Source of the DNA: an uncultured Eubacteriales bacterium | GTDB taxonomy: Bacteria > Bacillota > Clostridia > Oscillospirales > CAG-272 | Reading direction: 5' to 3' | Length of the DNA: 64,000 bases | NCBI GenBank assembly: GCA_934433485.1 | Contig: CAKRZR010000006.1 | Span: forward strand, 62,001-126,000 | In this document: positions 34,815 to 41,801 of the stretch, piece after piece | Layout of the letters: every line of letters starts with the position of its first letter | Numbering within the stretch: the first letter of the stretch is position 1 | The notes under the pieces: model-generated | What the model saw: only the letters and a program-made list of their open reading frames with translations | What the model was told of the DNA's origin: nothing | The model's database searches: none | Translations under genes and position numbers: made by a program

Positions 34815-35203
34815 TCGCTTTTCTCACCTCCGAGATAGAACGTAAGCGCCTTGATCGCGGCAGCGGCGCCATACGCCACAAACGCACAGTAATTCTGCCG
34901 CTTCAATTCCGCGATCCACTTTTTCTGTTCCGCACTGACCACACCCTTTTCCGCTTTCAGCTCGATGTATAACCCGTGAAATCCACGCCGCGCCACCGGC
35001 AGACACAGATCCGGCACTCCGGCTTTTACACCCTCGCGCTTGAACCGCGCCGCCTCCGCTTTGCTCCGCTTCCCGCCGTTTGGTATGTGGTATAAAAGCT
35101 CCAGCTCCGGATACTTCCCGCGGTTCCACGCACACCACTCAAAGATTGCCGCCTGTTCTTCAGATTCGCTTGTGTGGCATAGGCTTTGATACTCTGTTTT
35201 CAT
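34811..35203 (-). CDS. VRR-NUC domain nuclease
   Basis: 130 residues from ATG 35203 behind GGAGGGCAAGCA. PD-(D/E)xK-type VRR-NUC: SESEEQAAIFEWCAWN (N-terminal helix with Glu), HIPNGGKRSKAEAARFKREGVKAGVPDLCLP (about 46-75, key GVPDL), GLYIELKAEKG (about 83-93, E-x-K) and QKKWIAELKRQNYCAFV (about 99-115). Found in many phages; a Holliday-junction or flap-type nuclease role is known for family members. Its first 44 bases overlap the end of the HUH gene. Confidence 0.88.
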   Translation of the reverse strand: MKTEYQSLCHTSESEEQAAIFEWCAWNRGKYPELELLYHIPNGGKRSKAEAARFKREGVKAGVPDLCLPVARRGFHGLYIELKAEKGVVSAEQKKWIAELKRQNYCAFVAYGAAAAIKALTFYLGGEKSE

Positions 35204-36023
35204 TGCTTGCCCTCCTGTTCCATTCCGCCCCTCGGCGGTAAAGGTAGATCGTGATAAAATGCGCCCGTGGGATCGGCGTTTCCGTTTCACCATCGAACGC
35301 ACCGTTCGGCGTCGGCTCCACGGCGGCGACAATGTACTCCGGATATAGCTTCTCTATGAACGCGAAATCGTCCGGGTGCGCATCGACATACGCCGCATCC
35401 CGCGCACGTATCCGGTAATCGTTCTTGAATATCTCCCGGTTCAACCGCGGACGCAGCAGGTTTTTCGAGGAGTTCCACGTCCGTGCCACCGTGTCCGCTT
35501 CCTGCTCCCGTGCGATTTTCTGTTTTTTCGCCTTTGTCCCGTATTTCGATAGCCCGACAAGCCCGGTCTCGCTGAATTGCAGCCGCCGCGTGTTCGCGTA
35601 TCCATGCCCCCAAAGCGCTTCCAACACGTCTCGATCCATGCCGCCGCTTATGAAAACATGGTGGTGTATCCTGCCGCTCTGGGTGCCGCGTTCCGTGAAG
35701 TATATGTATTTCAGTTCCGACAGCCCGTTCTTCTTCCGGTAGTACCGGACGCGCCGAAAGAAGTTTTTGAGCTGCTTGTCCGCTTCCGCTACGTTGTCCG
35801 GCTGCTCTTCATACGAGAGACGGAGAAAATAATCCTGCGCCGTGAAGTTCAGGTGCAGAATGTCGGCAAGCATCCGTTCCCGGTTTTTCTGATTCAGCTT
35901 TTGCTGCACGAGGGAGCTTTCCCGGTTTCGTTTCCCGCGCTTGCCGCTTGCTTCTCGGCGTACCGGGTACCAGTGTACCCGCGCGAAATCCCCCGTTTTG
36001 ACGATCCTTTCTCTCTCCGGCAT
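35160..36023 (-). CDS. HUH-type replication-initiator-like protein
   Basis: 287 residues from ATG 36023 (RBS GGAGCGGGTT); an ATG 12 bases further up is possible. Features of rolling-circle Rep proteins: a strand FLRLSYEE (about 66-73), YIYFTERGTQSGRIHHHVFISGG (about 105-127) with the metal-binding HHH/HUH motif, and LVGLSKYGTKAKKQ (about 155-168) with the likely nucleophile Tyr and trailing lysines. It would nick DNA at a phage origin. The adjacent 36.0-36.3 kb gap is the obvious place for that origin. Confidence 0.7.
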   Translation of the reverse strand: MPERERIVKTGDFARVHWYPVRREASGKRGKRNRESSLVQQKLNQKNRERMLADILHLNFTAQDYFLRLSYEEQPDNVAEADKQLKNFFRRVRYYRKKNGLSELKYIYFTERGTQSGRIHHHVFISGGMDRDVLEALWGHGYANTRRLQFSETGLVGLSKYGTKAKKQKIAREQEADTVARTWNSSKNLLRPRLNREIFKNDYRIRARDAAYVDAHPDDFAFIEKLYPEYIVAAVEPTPNGAFDGETETPIPRAHFITIYLYRRGAEWNRRASNENRVSKPMPHKRI

Positions 36024-36321
36024 AACCCGCTCCATTTCACGTCCGGCATTGTGGAAAACTCCGGGAGTTTCCCACCACGCCTAAATCTTGTCCGCACAGG
36101 AGAGAATGCAGGGGACTATCCCCTCTTGCGTAAACGCAATTCACCCCGCACCCACAGGGGTTTCCACTTCGCATAGAGAGTGAGAAAATACGCGGTGGAT
36201 TGCGCGTGTTTTCGTTCACTTGTTAATACCCTATGCAAGCCCCTGTATGCGCCTGTGCGGCGCGTGTGACGATTCGGTTCAACAAAGCCCATGAAGCATA
36301 TCCGCATTCATGGGCATGGGT
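36024..36321. other. Gene-free region between HUH gene and radical SAM gene, possible origin
   Basis: About 300 bases. It contains AGGGGA-CTA-TCCCCT (36110-36124), a second C/G-rich inverted stretch near 36140-36165, and GCCCATGAA / TTCATGGGC (36287-36315) just after the radical SAM gene, which may act as its terminator. No convincing promoter or ORF was found. Confidence 0.35.
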
Positions 36322-37152
36322 TCAATCTCGCATTTCCAATCGTAAATCTTCCTTTATATAGTATCTCCGTTCGTACTGAACGCACAGTTCTTCGATCTTG
36401 CGCCCGAACTGCGCCCAGTCTGTGTGCGATTTGTAGTAGTTCAGCTTCCCAATGCGGTATAGGTCGGCGTCAATGAATCGGATAACGCCATAGCAAAACT
36501 TCGGATCCAGCACAGGCTCTAAACTGATCCATGTACGGATCCCCGCCTCATGCGCGGCATAGAGAGCAGCCACCCGTTTCGATGGCAATAACGCGCCCGG
36601 TTCTATATGTACTGCCGTGCGGTCGTTGCTGGTCAGCGTGACACCAAACCAGTCGTTTCCGTCGAGCAGGTCAAAGTCGCGTGTTGTCGGATTCTTTGTC
36701 AGGATCTGCACATGGTTCCCGCTTGTCTTGATCGCCTGGATGATCTCCCGCGTCGGCGTGGTGTCAACACCCCGCGGATATGGGTCGCAGGTGAAGCACA
36801 GCGCAATGGTCTTGCCTTTCTCTGGGAATGTGGAAAGCTGTTCCCACACCGCCTTGACAATGTTGTCGCGCTGCCGGACCACATCGAACGCAGCGCGATC
36901 CATGTGCAGCACTTTCGGCGCGTAGCAGTACGTGCAGCCATGATTGCAGCCGGTGTAGATATTGATCGCGTATTCGCCGTACTCCCGTGCCCGTCCGCTC
37001 GGCTTGTAGATCGGTCGGAAATGTCTGTTCCGGCACGTTCCCACCTCCTCCTGCGGTGCAACGTTCCTTATTTTCGCCACGCAGTTCGGGCAGACGTGTC
37101 CGTATCCCTCTGGGACCTCTGCGCCGCAGTACACACAAGGATTTGCAGCCAT
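36322..37152 (-). CDS. Phage-encoded radical SAM protein with N-terminal zinc ribbon
   Basis: 276 residues, RBS AGGAGGTAGG. N-terminal zinc ribbon CVYCGAEV...CPNC (residues 6-24). Radical SAM core: YTGCNHGCTYCYAP (about 66-79) supplies the C-x3-C-x2-C cluster ligands; CFTCDPYPRG (about 118-127) and VQILTKNPTTRDFDLL (about 147-162) are the motifs of the spore-photoproduct-lyase-like/Rv2578c-type group. It would cleave SAM reductively; the substrate is unknown. It lies in the early operon between the 260-residue zinc-ribbon protein and the HUH gene. Confidence 0.8.
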   Translation of the reverse strand: MAANPCVYCGAEVPEGYGHVCPNCVAKIRNVAPQEEVGTCRNRHFRPIYKPSGRAREYGEYAINIYTGCNHGCTYCYAPKVLHMDRAAFDVVRQRDNIVKAVWEQLSTFPEKGKTIALCFTCDPYPRGVDTTPTREIIQAIKTSGNHVQILTKNPTTRDFDLLDGNDWFGVTLTSNDRTAVHIEPGALLPSKRVAALYAAHEAGIRTWISLEPVLDPKFCYGVIRFIDADLYRIGKLNYYKSHTDWAQFGRKIEELCVQYERRYYIKEDLRLEMRD

Positions 37153-37167
37153 ATATATTCCTACCTC

Positions 37168-37950
37168 CTATTCTTCCAGCTTGCATTTCCGGGTGTCGAT
37201 CCGCTCCACATTGATTTTCCCTTTGGCGGAGCAGGACAGCCGTGCCTTTGTGGTCGCGGTCATATCGATGGTGACAGAGTGCATCTCGCCCTGCGCCATC
37301 AGCCCCACAATCACGCCCATCAGCTCCAGTGTCTTCTCCCGGTGGATCGGCTGAAATCCGTTGTCGATCGCTTCCTCTCCGAAAAGCTGATGAATGCGCT
37401 CTTTCGCGTTTTCCGTCTGCTGTTTCTGTTCGACATACTTCCGAGCGCCGGTGCAGGAACAGCCGCAAGTCGCGATTTCATCCTTTTCCGCCTGTGTCAG
37501 ATCGGACATACAGGTAATGATGTCCATCTGGTGGCAGAATCGGCACGATCCGCTTGTCTCCACAAGAACCGCGCGGCTGCGGCATTCGCAAAGGAGCGTC
37601 GCAAGCTGATTCTTTTCGGTTTCCGTCAAGTCTTTCGACCATTGCAGCGGTACACTCGTGCCGCAGTTGATGCAGATTCCATATGTGCGCATTTCCGTTT
37701 CTCCTTTATGTTCCCCAGCCGTTTCTCCGGTTTGCCTCGCTTTTTTCGCCTGTATCCGGAACGCACGGTTCCGCACCGCGTCCGGCGTCCGTTGCAGGAA
37801 CGCAGCTATGTCCACGATCGGTGCGCCTGCCGCGTATCCCGCAAGGAGAATCTTGTCACAAACAGTATCCCAGCCGTTTGGTTTTCTGTGTGCCTCACAG
37901 TCCGCGGACATACCGCAGCCCATGCCGGCGTTTCTTTTGTCCCGCTTCAT
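37168..37950 (-). CDS. Early phage protein with helix-turn-helix-like and zinc-ribbon segments
   Basis: 260 residues from ATG 37950 (GGAGGAATGAAT). Residues about 27-65 (VCDKILLAGYAAGAPIVDIAA, RTPDAVRNRAFRI) look like a helix-turn-helix. The middle part has cysteine pairs CINCG, CEC, CRFC and CGCSC that suggest zinc sites. The C-terminal 80 residues are beta-rich. An internal ATG at about residue 88 (MRTYGICINCG) has its own strong RBS (GGAG, 8 bases upstream), so this may be a fusion of two genes or make a second, shorter product. Confidence 0.55.
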   Translation of the reverse strand: MKRDKRNAGMGCGMSADCEAHRKPNGWDTVCDKILLAGYAAGAPIVDIAAFLQRTPDAVRNRAFRIQAKKARQTGETAGEHKGETEMRTYGICINCGTSVPLQWSKDLTETEKNQLATLLCECRSRAVLVETSGSCRFCHQMDIITCMSDLTQAEKDEIATCGCSCTGARKYVEQKQQTENAKERIHQLFGEEAIDNGFQPIHREKTLELMGVIVGLMAQGEMHSVTIDMTATTKARLSCSAKGKINVERIDTRKCKLEE

Positions 37951-37952
37951 AT

Positions 37953-38558
37953 TCATTCCTCCGGCAGATCCACAATGACGATTTCGGCGTTTTCCGTGAT
38001 CCCGCGCTGGATGCAGTCCTCGTGTCCCGCCGGATTGAAAACGTCCAGCCTGCCGACCGTATCCATGGACGCGCCGCCGCGGTCCGCAACGATATACTCC
38101 ACGCCGTCGATGGTGAGTACCGTCATGAGCGGCAGCCAGTTGCAGCCGACGACCGGCACCTCCGGCTCCACGCCGTTTTCGATCCGGATACCGCTTGCTG
38201 TGATGCCGTCCGTCTTGCCGCAACAGGACAGACATACATCATAATAGGTAAGCGTCCCGACAATGGTGTCCCCCTCGCGGATGCCGTTGTAACTCTGCGT
38301 CTCCATCGGCTCTACAGTCTCCGGCAGCGTTGCTGCGATCGATTCTACCGCGATTTCCGCAGTGTCCGTCTCCGGATCGCGTATCACGATCACATCCGCG
38401 GCGGTTTCTTCCGCGATCCGTTCCACCGGAACGTGCGGAAAGCCGGGATGGCGTATACCGGGGATCCCGCTTGCGTACACCACGGACGCGATTGCCGAAA
38501 TGGCAGCCGCGCTGAACAGAAAGACCTTTAGATTCATGCTCTTTTCCCGCTGCGTCAT
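37953..38558 (-). CDS. Secreted 3D-domain protein (double-psi beta-barrel)
   Basis: 201 residues. An N-terminal hydrophobic segment (about 9-28) acts as signal or anchor, followed by an acidic linker. The C-terminal 110 residues form a 3D (Asp-Asp-Asp) domain: LTYYDVC (about 103-109), GCNWLPLMTVLTIDGVEYIVADRGGASMDTVGRLDVF (about 138-174) with its aspartates. Such domains occur in peptidoglycan-active enzymes (YabE/YuiC/MltA-like). ATGA overlap upstream. It sits in the early operon, far from the lysis cassette. Confidence 0.75.
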   Translation of the reverse strand: MTQREKSMNLKVFLFSAAAISAIASVVYASGIPGIRHPGFPHVPVERIAEETAADVIVIRDPETDTAEIAVESIAATLPETVEPMETQSYNGIREGDTIVGTLTYYDVCLSCCGKTDGITASGIRIENGVEPEVPVVGCNWLPLMTVLTIDGVEYIVADRGGASMDTVGRLDVFNPAGHEDCIQRGITENAEIVIVDLPEE

Positions 38559-38902
38559 GGTTCCAGCTCCTTTTCTCCTTGTTCCGCAACAACGGCGTCA
38601 TAGTCAAACCCCGCTTCTTCGCGCAGATAGTACTTGATCGCGTCCGTGTCCATCCGTTTTTCGGGTCCGTAAAAGCGGTTTTCGTCGCCCGGCTTCACGA
38701 ATCGATCCCGAAAATACGTGTAGTATTCGCCGATCACATCATAGAATTTGCGCAGCCGTTTCGCGCCGAATCCAAACTCCCTGTGCAGCACATACAGAAT
38801 CAGAACGTCCATGTGTTCTATGAAGTTGTCAAGATTGTCGTTCACCAGCTGCCGCGCATGATCCCGCACCTGCCGTTCCCGGTACTTTTTCATTGCATTC
38901 AT
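38555..38902 (-). CDS. Early phage protein of unknown function
   Basis: 115 residues from ATG 38902 (GGAGGAATACTC). Charged, helical: KYRERQVRDHARQLVNDNLDNFIEHMDVL and REFGFGAKRLRKFYDVIGEYYTYFRDRF. It recalls small proteins common in Clostridia phage early regions, but no function is known to me. Confidence 0.55.
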   Translation of the reverse strand: MNAMKKYRERQVRDHARQLVNDNLDNFIEHMDVLILYVLHREFGFGAKRLRKFYDVIGEYYTYFRDRFVKPGDENRFYGPEKRMDTDAIKYYLREEAGFDYDAVVAEQGEKELEP

Positions 38903-38921
38903 ATAGAGTATTCCTCCGCAT

Positions 38922-39608
38922 TCATTCAACCCAGGCTCTTTCAGGCAGTCCCGCTGTAAGCCGGTCGAGCTTCCGCCAATCTTCCGCTTCCCACGCTTCG
39001 TTGATGTCACTGGCGGCTTTCAATAGATCCAGATTGATGCCCAGTTGCACATCCATAGCCGCTTTCAGATAGTCAAACCGTAGCCGCAGATCCTGATATG
39101 CCATCGCGATACCGACACATTGCCCGATGGTGGACAGCATGTCCTTTTTCGTTTTTCGCATCAGTCGTTCACCGGCTTCTGTTTCGGCTAAACGCGATTC
39201 ATACCGGCATAAGGCAAAGTAATCGGTTTCCAGACTGTCATACCCCACCATATTGTACCGGTTCCCGACAAGCGCGCAGGTACAGTCGTTGTATGTATCC
39301 TCGTCTATATCTGCTCCGTAGCTGGAAATATTGTCAAAAAGGGTTTCTGCGTTGGCTGAAATCTCCGAAAAAGCCATCTTGAACGCTTCCGCAAGTTCTT
39401 CGTCTCCATCAGACGAGGCAAGCAGTCCGCCGTCAGAGCCATCGTCTTTGTCGATATAGTAGCGGACATTGTCGCATTCGTCGAGTATGTCCTGTAGTCC
39501 CTCTATCAGGAATACATACCCAAGCTCCGAGAGTGCTGGACGTTTGTAGCGCATCGCCATTGCCTTTTCGCGCCGCAAATCCATCTCCTTTTGCTGCCGT
39601 TCTGTCAT
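38922..39608 (-). CDS. Early phage protein of unknown function, acidic helical
   Basis: 228 residues from ATG 39608; GGAGGTGAAAGAC overlaps the stop codon of the upstream gene, so translation is coupled. Largely helical and acidic (DDGSDGGLLASSDGDEELAEAF; SYGADIDEDTYNDCTCALV). No motif recognised. Confidence 0.55.
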   Translation of the reverse strand: MTERQQKEMDLRREKAMAMRYKRPALSELGYVFLIEGLQDILDECDNVRYYIDKDDGSDGGLLASSDGDEELAEAFKMAFSEISANAETLFDNISSYGADIDEDTYNDCTCALVGNRYNMVGYDSLETDYFALCRYESRLAETEAGERLMRKTKKDMLSTIGQCVGIAMAYQDLRLRFDYLKAAMDVQLGINLDLLKAASDINEAWEAEDWRKLDRLTAGLPERAWVE

Positions 39609-39613
39609 GTCTT

Positions 39614-39877
39614 TCACCTCCATCCGCCATGTTCGGTTTCCTTGTCCCTCTCGTGTATGGTGATCTTGTTCGGGTTCACCACCACCACACAGTTCGCCGT
39701 GCGGCTTTTGAGCTCCACCACCGAGTAGAGCCGCCGCTTCCCGTATACATCCGGTCGGGACGGACGGCAGCAGAATCCGATGATACAGGCATACTCCACG
39801 CCGTCATAGAGAACCGGCGTTTCCTGGATCATGGCTTTCTTGATCTGATCGCTTGTTGGGTTTACAATATCCGGCAT
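39614..39877 (-). CDS. Small early phage protein, intact copy of a duplicated gene
   Basis: 87 residues from ATG 39877, 1 base after the upstream stop codon. DQIKKAMIQETPVLYDGVEY, GFCCRPSRPDVYGKRRLYSV, then a beta-strand pattern ending in a charged tail. The same sequence in decayed form lies at 33165-33421. Function unknown; the compact strand-rich layout suggests a small binding protein. Confidence 0.6.
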   Translation of the reverse strand: MPDIVNPTSDQIKKAMIQETPVLYDGVEYACIIGFCCRPSRPDVYGKRRLYSVVELKSRTANCVVVVNPNKITIHERDKETEHGGWR

Positions 39878-39878
39878 A

Positions 39879-40295
39879 TCACAGCACCCGCAGTACATCC
39901 CGCGCGAGCGCCATCATGCTGTCGGCGGTCACGCATACATTTTTGATATGTCCGTTCCGGAAGAATACAAGAACGTATTCCTCGCCCTCCGGGGAAGTCA
40001 GATACTCCGCGCCGTAGATGTCCGCATCTGCCTTGATGAGCATACAGGACAGCTCCCGCTCCACGAAATCCCGCTTCCGTACGATCTCCGGCACCTCGTC
40101 TGCGTTGCAGCACAGCCACCACTCCGGGTTGTCCCTGTATTCCTCGTGCGGACAGTCAGCACAGTTTCCCGAGCCGCAGTGTGCGCAGTACTTGTCCTGA
40201 AACATTTCCCGCCACGGTGCTTCCCGGGCATTCAGCGTTTTCAGAAAGCCACCAAGCTCCGCGGGACCGGCAGCCACTTTCTCAAAGTTTGTCAT
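39879..40295 (-). CDS. Early phage protein with cysteine cluster
   Basis: 138 residues. N-terminal part has CAHCGSGNCADCPHEEY (about 37-53) and WWLCCNADEV (about 59-68), suggesting a zinc- or iron-binding knuckle. The C-terminal half is a predicted alpha/beta domain (EEYVLVFFRNGHIKNVCV). Overlaps the upstream gene by four bases. Not recognised. Confidence 0.55.
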   Translation of the reverse strand: MTNFEKVAAGPAELGGFLKTLNAREAPWREMFQDKYCAHCGSGNCADCPHEEYRDNPEWWLCCNADEVPEIVRKRDFVERELSCMLIKADADIYGAEYLTSPEGEEYVLVFFRNGHIKNVCVTADSMMALARDVLRVL

Positions 40296-40525
40296 TCCGT
40301 CTCATCCTTTCTTTTCGTAGCGGGATGTTTCCCGATCTTTTTCCCCGCGTCAATGTACTGCTTCATCTTCGCGGCAAACACTGCGCCGATCTCCATGATC
40401 TGGTGTTCCTCCGCCTGTTCCAATTCCGGCGTAGCCTCGGCATAAATCGGGACCGCCGGAAGAAAATTCCCGGACGGATCGCGCGCGGCGATAATGCCGA
40501 TCTGTATGTACTTTTCTCCTTCCAT
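40292..40525 (-). CDS. Small early phage protein of unknown function
   Basis: 77 residues from ATG 40525, chosen for AAGGAG 6 bases upstream; the open frame continues upstream into the previous gene. YIQIGIIAARDPSGNFLPAVPIY then a basic helical C-terminus (AKMKQYIDAGKKIGKH). No match recognised. Confidence 0.5.
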   Translation of the reverse strand: MEGEKYIQIGIIAARDPSGNFLPAVPIYAEATPELEQAEEHQIMEIGAVFAAKMKQYIDAGKKIGKHPATKRKDETE

Positions 40526-40535
40526 TTCGTTCTCC

Positions 40536-40931
40536 TTATGTTTCATTCCGATACCACCCGGCTTCGAGACCGAAAGCCTCTGTGAGATCGTCAAACCCGT
40601 TCCATACGTCCTCCAGTATGACCAGGAAATCCTCGTCCACGATGAGGTGCGCTGCCTCGTCTCCGTACGTCTCGCTTTCAAGCAGGAAAACCATTGTTTC
40701 CAAGCGTTCGCAGTACGCGGCGTCTATGACGTACCACGTGCCGCCGTGCCTTTGTACCTTGAACCTGTCGAGCTGTCTGTAGTGACCCGGCGTTCCGTAC
40801 AGGATGTGGGTTGTCTTGTCCTGTTTTGCCCGCTGGATACGCACACTCTCCGCTTCACCAAAATCTTCGGAGTAAAAATTGCTCACCCGGGTATTGTCCC
40901 CAGTGACGAGGAAACGCTTTGTTGCTTCCAT
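40536..40931 (-). CDS. Early phage protein of unknown function
   Basis: 131 residues from ATG 40931 (GGAGCAATCAACA). Mixed alpha/beta, acidic C-terminus. The upstream operator palindrome (40958-40976) lies between this gene and cro, so its transcription may be tuned separately. Confidence 0.55.
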   Translation of the reverse strand: MEATKRFLVTGDNTRVSNFYSEDFGEAESVRIQRAKQDKTTHILYGTPGHYRQLDRFKVQRHGGTWYVIDAAYCERLETMVFLLESETYGDEAAHLIVDEDFLVILEDVWNGFDDLTEAFGLEAGWYRNET

Positions 40932-40957
40932 TGTTGATTGCTCCTTTACTTTCAAAA

Positions 40958-40976
40958 ACTTACGCATTACGTAAGT
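40958..40976. promoter_or_regulatory. Phage operator O2 (19-bp palindrome)
   Basis: ACTTACG-CATTA-CGTAAGT with A/T flanks, overlapping the stop codon of the Cro-like gene. It differs from O1 at one central base. Confidence 0.75.
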
Positions 40977-41193
40977 TTTGGCTAAAAAAAATGCTTCCTG
41001 CTTCTTCAGGGGAGATTTTCAGACAGTCAACGAGCTTGTACATCACAGCCGAAGAGGGCTGCGTATCACCATTGAGTATTTTTCCGAGCGTATTGCGATT
41101 TACTCCAGATACTACCGAAAGTTCTGTTACTGTTTTGATACCATTGTCTATCATGGCTTTCTTTATAGCGTCCTTGTTTGTTATGTAAGTCAT
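40960..41193 (-). CDS. Cro-like XRE family DNA-binding protein
   Basis: 77 residues from ATG 41193 behind GGAGGTAAAAGAA. Single helix-turn-helix domain: AIKKAMIDNGIKTVTELSVVSGVNRNTLGKILNG (about 9-42), followed by AVMYKLVDCLKISPEEAGSIFF. First gene of the leftward early operon, with operators on both sides. The likely role is Cro: repression of the divergent repressor and of its own promoter. Confidence 0.8.
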   Translation of the reverse strand: MTYITNKDAIKKAMIDNGIKTVTELSVVSGVNRNTLGKILNGDTQPSSAVMYKLVDCLKISPEEAGSIFFSQNLRNA

Positions 41194-41213
41194 TTCTTTT
41201 ACCTCCTTCATAT

Positions 41214-41232
41214 ACTTACGCGTTACGTAAGT
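41214..41232. promoter_or_regulatory. Phage operator O1 (19-bp palindrome)
   Basis: ACTTACG-CGTTA-CGTAAGT flanked by ATAT on both sides, adjacent to the -10 box of the leftward early promoter and 20 bases before the cro start codon. Confidence 0.8.
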
Positions 41233-41234
41233 AT

Positions 41235-41263
41235 ATGATACACCATTATTTCTCATTTGTCAA
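41235..41263 (-). promoter_or_regulatory. Leftward early promoter (cro operon)
   Basis: Minus strand TTGACA (41258-41263), 17 bases, TATCAT (41235-41240); the transcription start would fall inside O1. Confidence 0.75.
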
Positions 41264-41304
41264 TACGCCTTGCGTATGTTTTTTAGCTTTTTTCGTAATT
41301 CATA

Positions 41305-41333
41305 TTGCATTTTGCGAAAGTTCGTGGTATTAT
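41305..41333 (+). promoter_or_regulatory. Rightward lysogeny promoter (repressor)
   Basis: TTGCAT (41305-41310), 17 bases, TATTAT (41328-41333), 30 bases before the repressor start. Confidence 0.7.
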
Positions 41334-41363
41334 AGGGGTGTCCGAAAGTGAGGTACACGATTT

Positions 41364-41765
41364 ATGGCGTTAATCAACGATAGAATTAAGAGTAGACGGC
41401 AGCAGCTGGGTTTAACACTGTTACAGGTTGCTGAATCGCTCGGAGTTAAAGAAGCTACTGCTCAGAGATACGAAAGTGGAGATATAAAGAATATCAAACA
41501 TGATACAGTGTTGGGTTTGTCTCAGATTCTCCATTGCGATCCTGCATATCTAATGGGGTGGATAGATTCTCCTGTTGCCGAGAATAAAGATATATCGTGT
41601 AACAACACCATCGAATTAACCGATATGGAACAATACCTGCTGGACGGCTTCCGGGAGCTGACCAAACAGGGGCAGGACTACATGATTCAAACGCTGCACA
41701 TGGCGTTGCATACATATAAAAAAGCTGCTGATCCCACCGCCGCATCTGCTGGCAACGTGGGGTAA
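41364..41765 (+). CDS. CI-like phage repressor (XRE family)
   Basis: 133 residues, RBS GAGGT. N-terminal HTH: LGLTLLQVAESLGVKEATAQRYESGDIKNIKHDTVLGL (about 15-52), then DPAYLMGWIDSP, the usual linker opening in Clostridia phage repressors. The C-terminal 50 residues are helical (MEQYLLDGFRELTKQGQDYM), resembling a dimerisation helix. It has no LexA-type peptidase, so induction cannot go by RecA-driven self-cleavage. Divergent from cro. Confidence 0.85.
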   Translation: MALINDRIKSRRQQLGLTLLQVAESLGVKEATAQRYESGDIKNIKHDTVLGLSQILHCDPAYLMGWIDSPVAENKDISCNNTIELTDMEQYLLDGFRELTKQGQDYMIQTLHMALHTYKKAADPTAASAGNVG

Positions 41766-41801
41766 GGGTGAAAATGATTAGAAATAAGAAAGGTGGTACA
41801 T

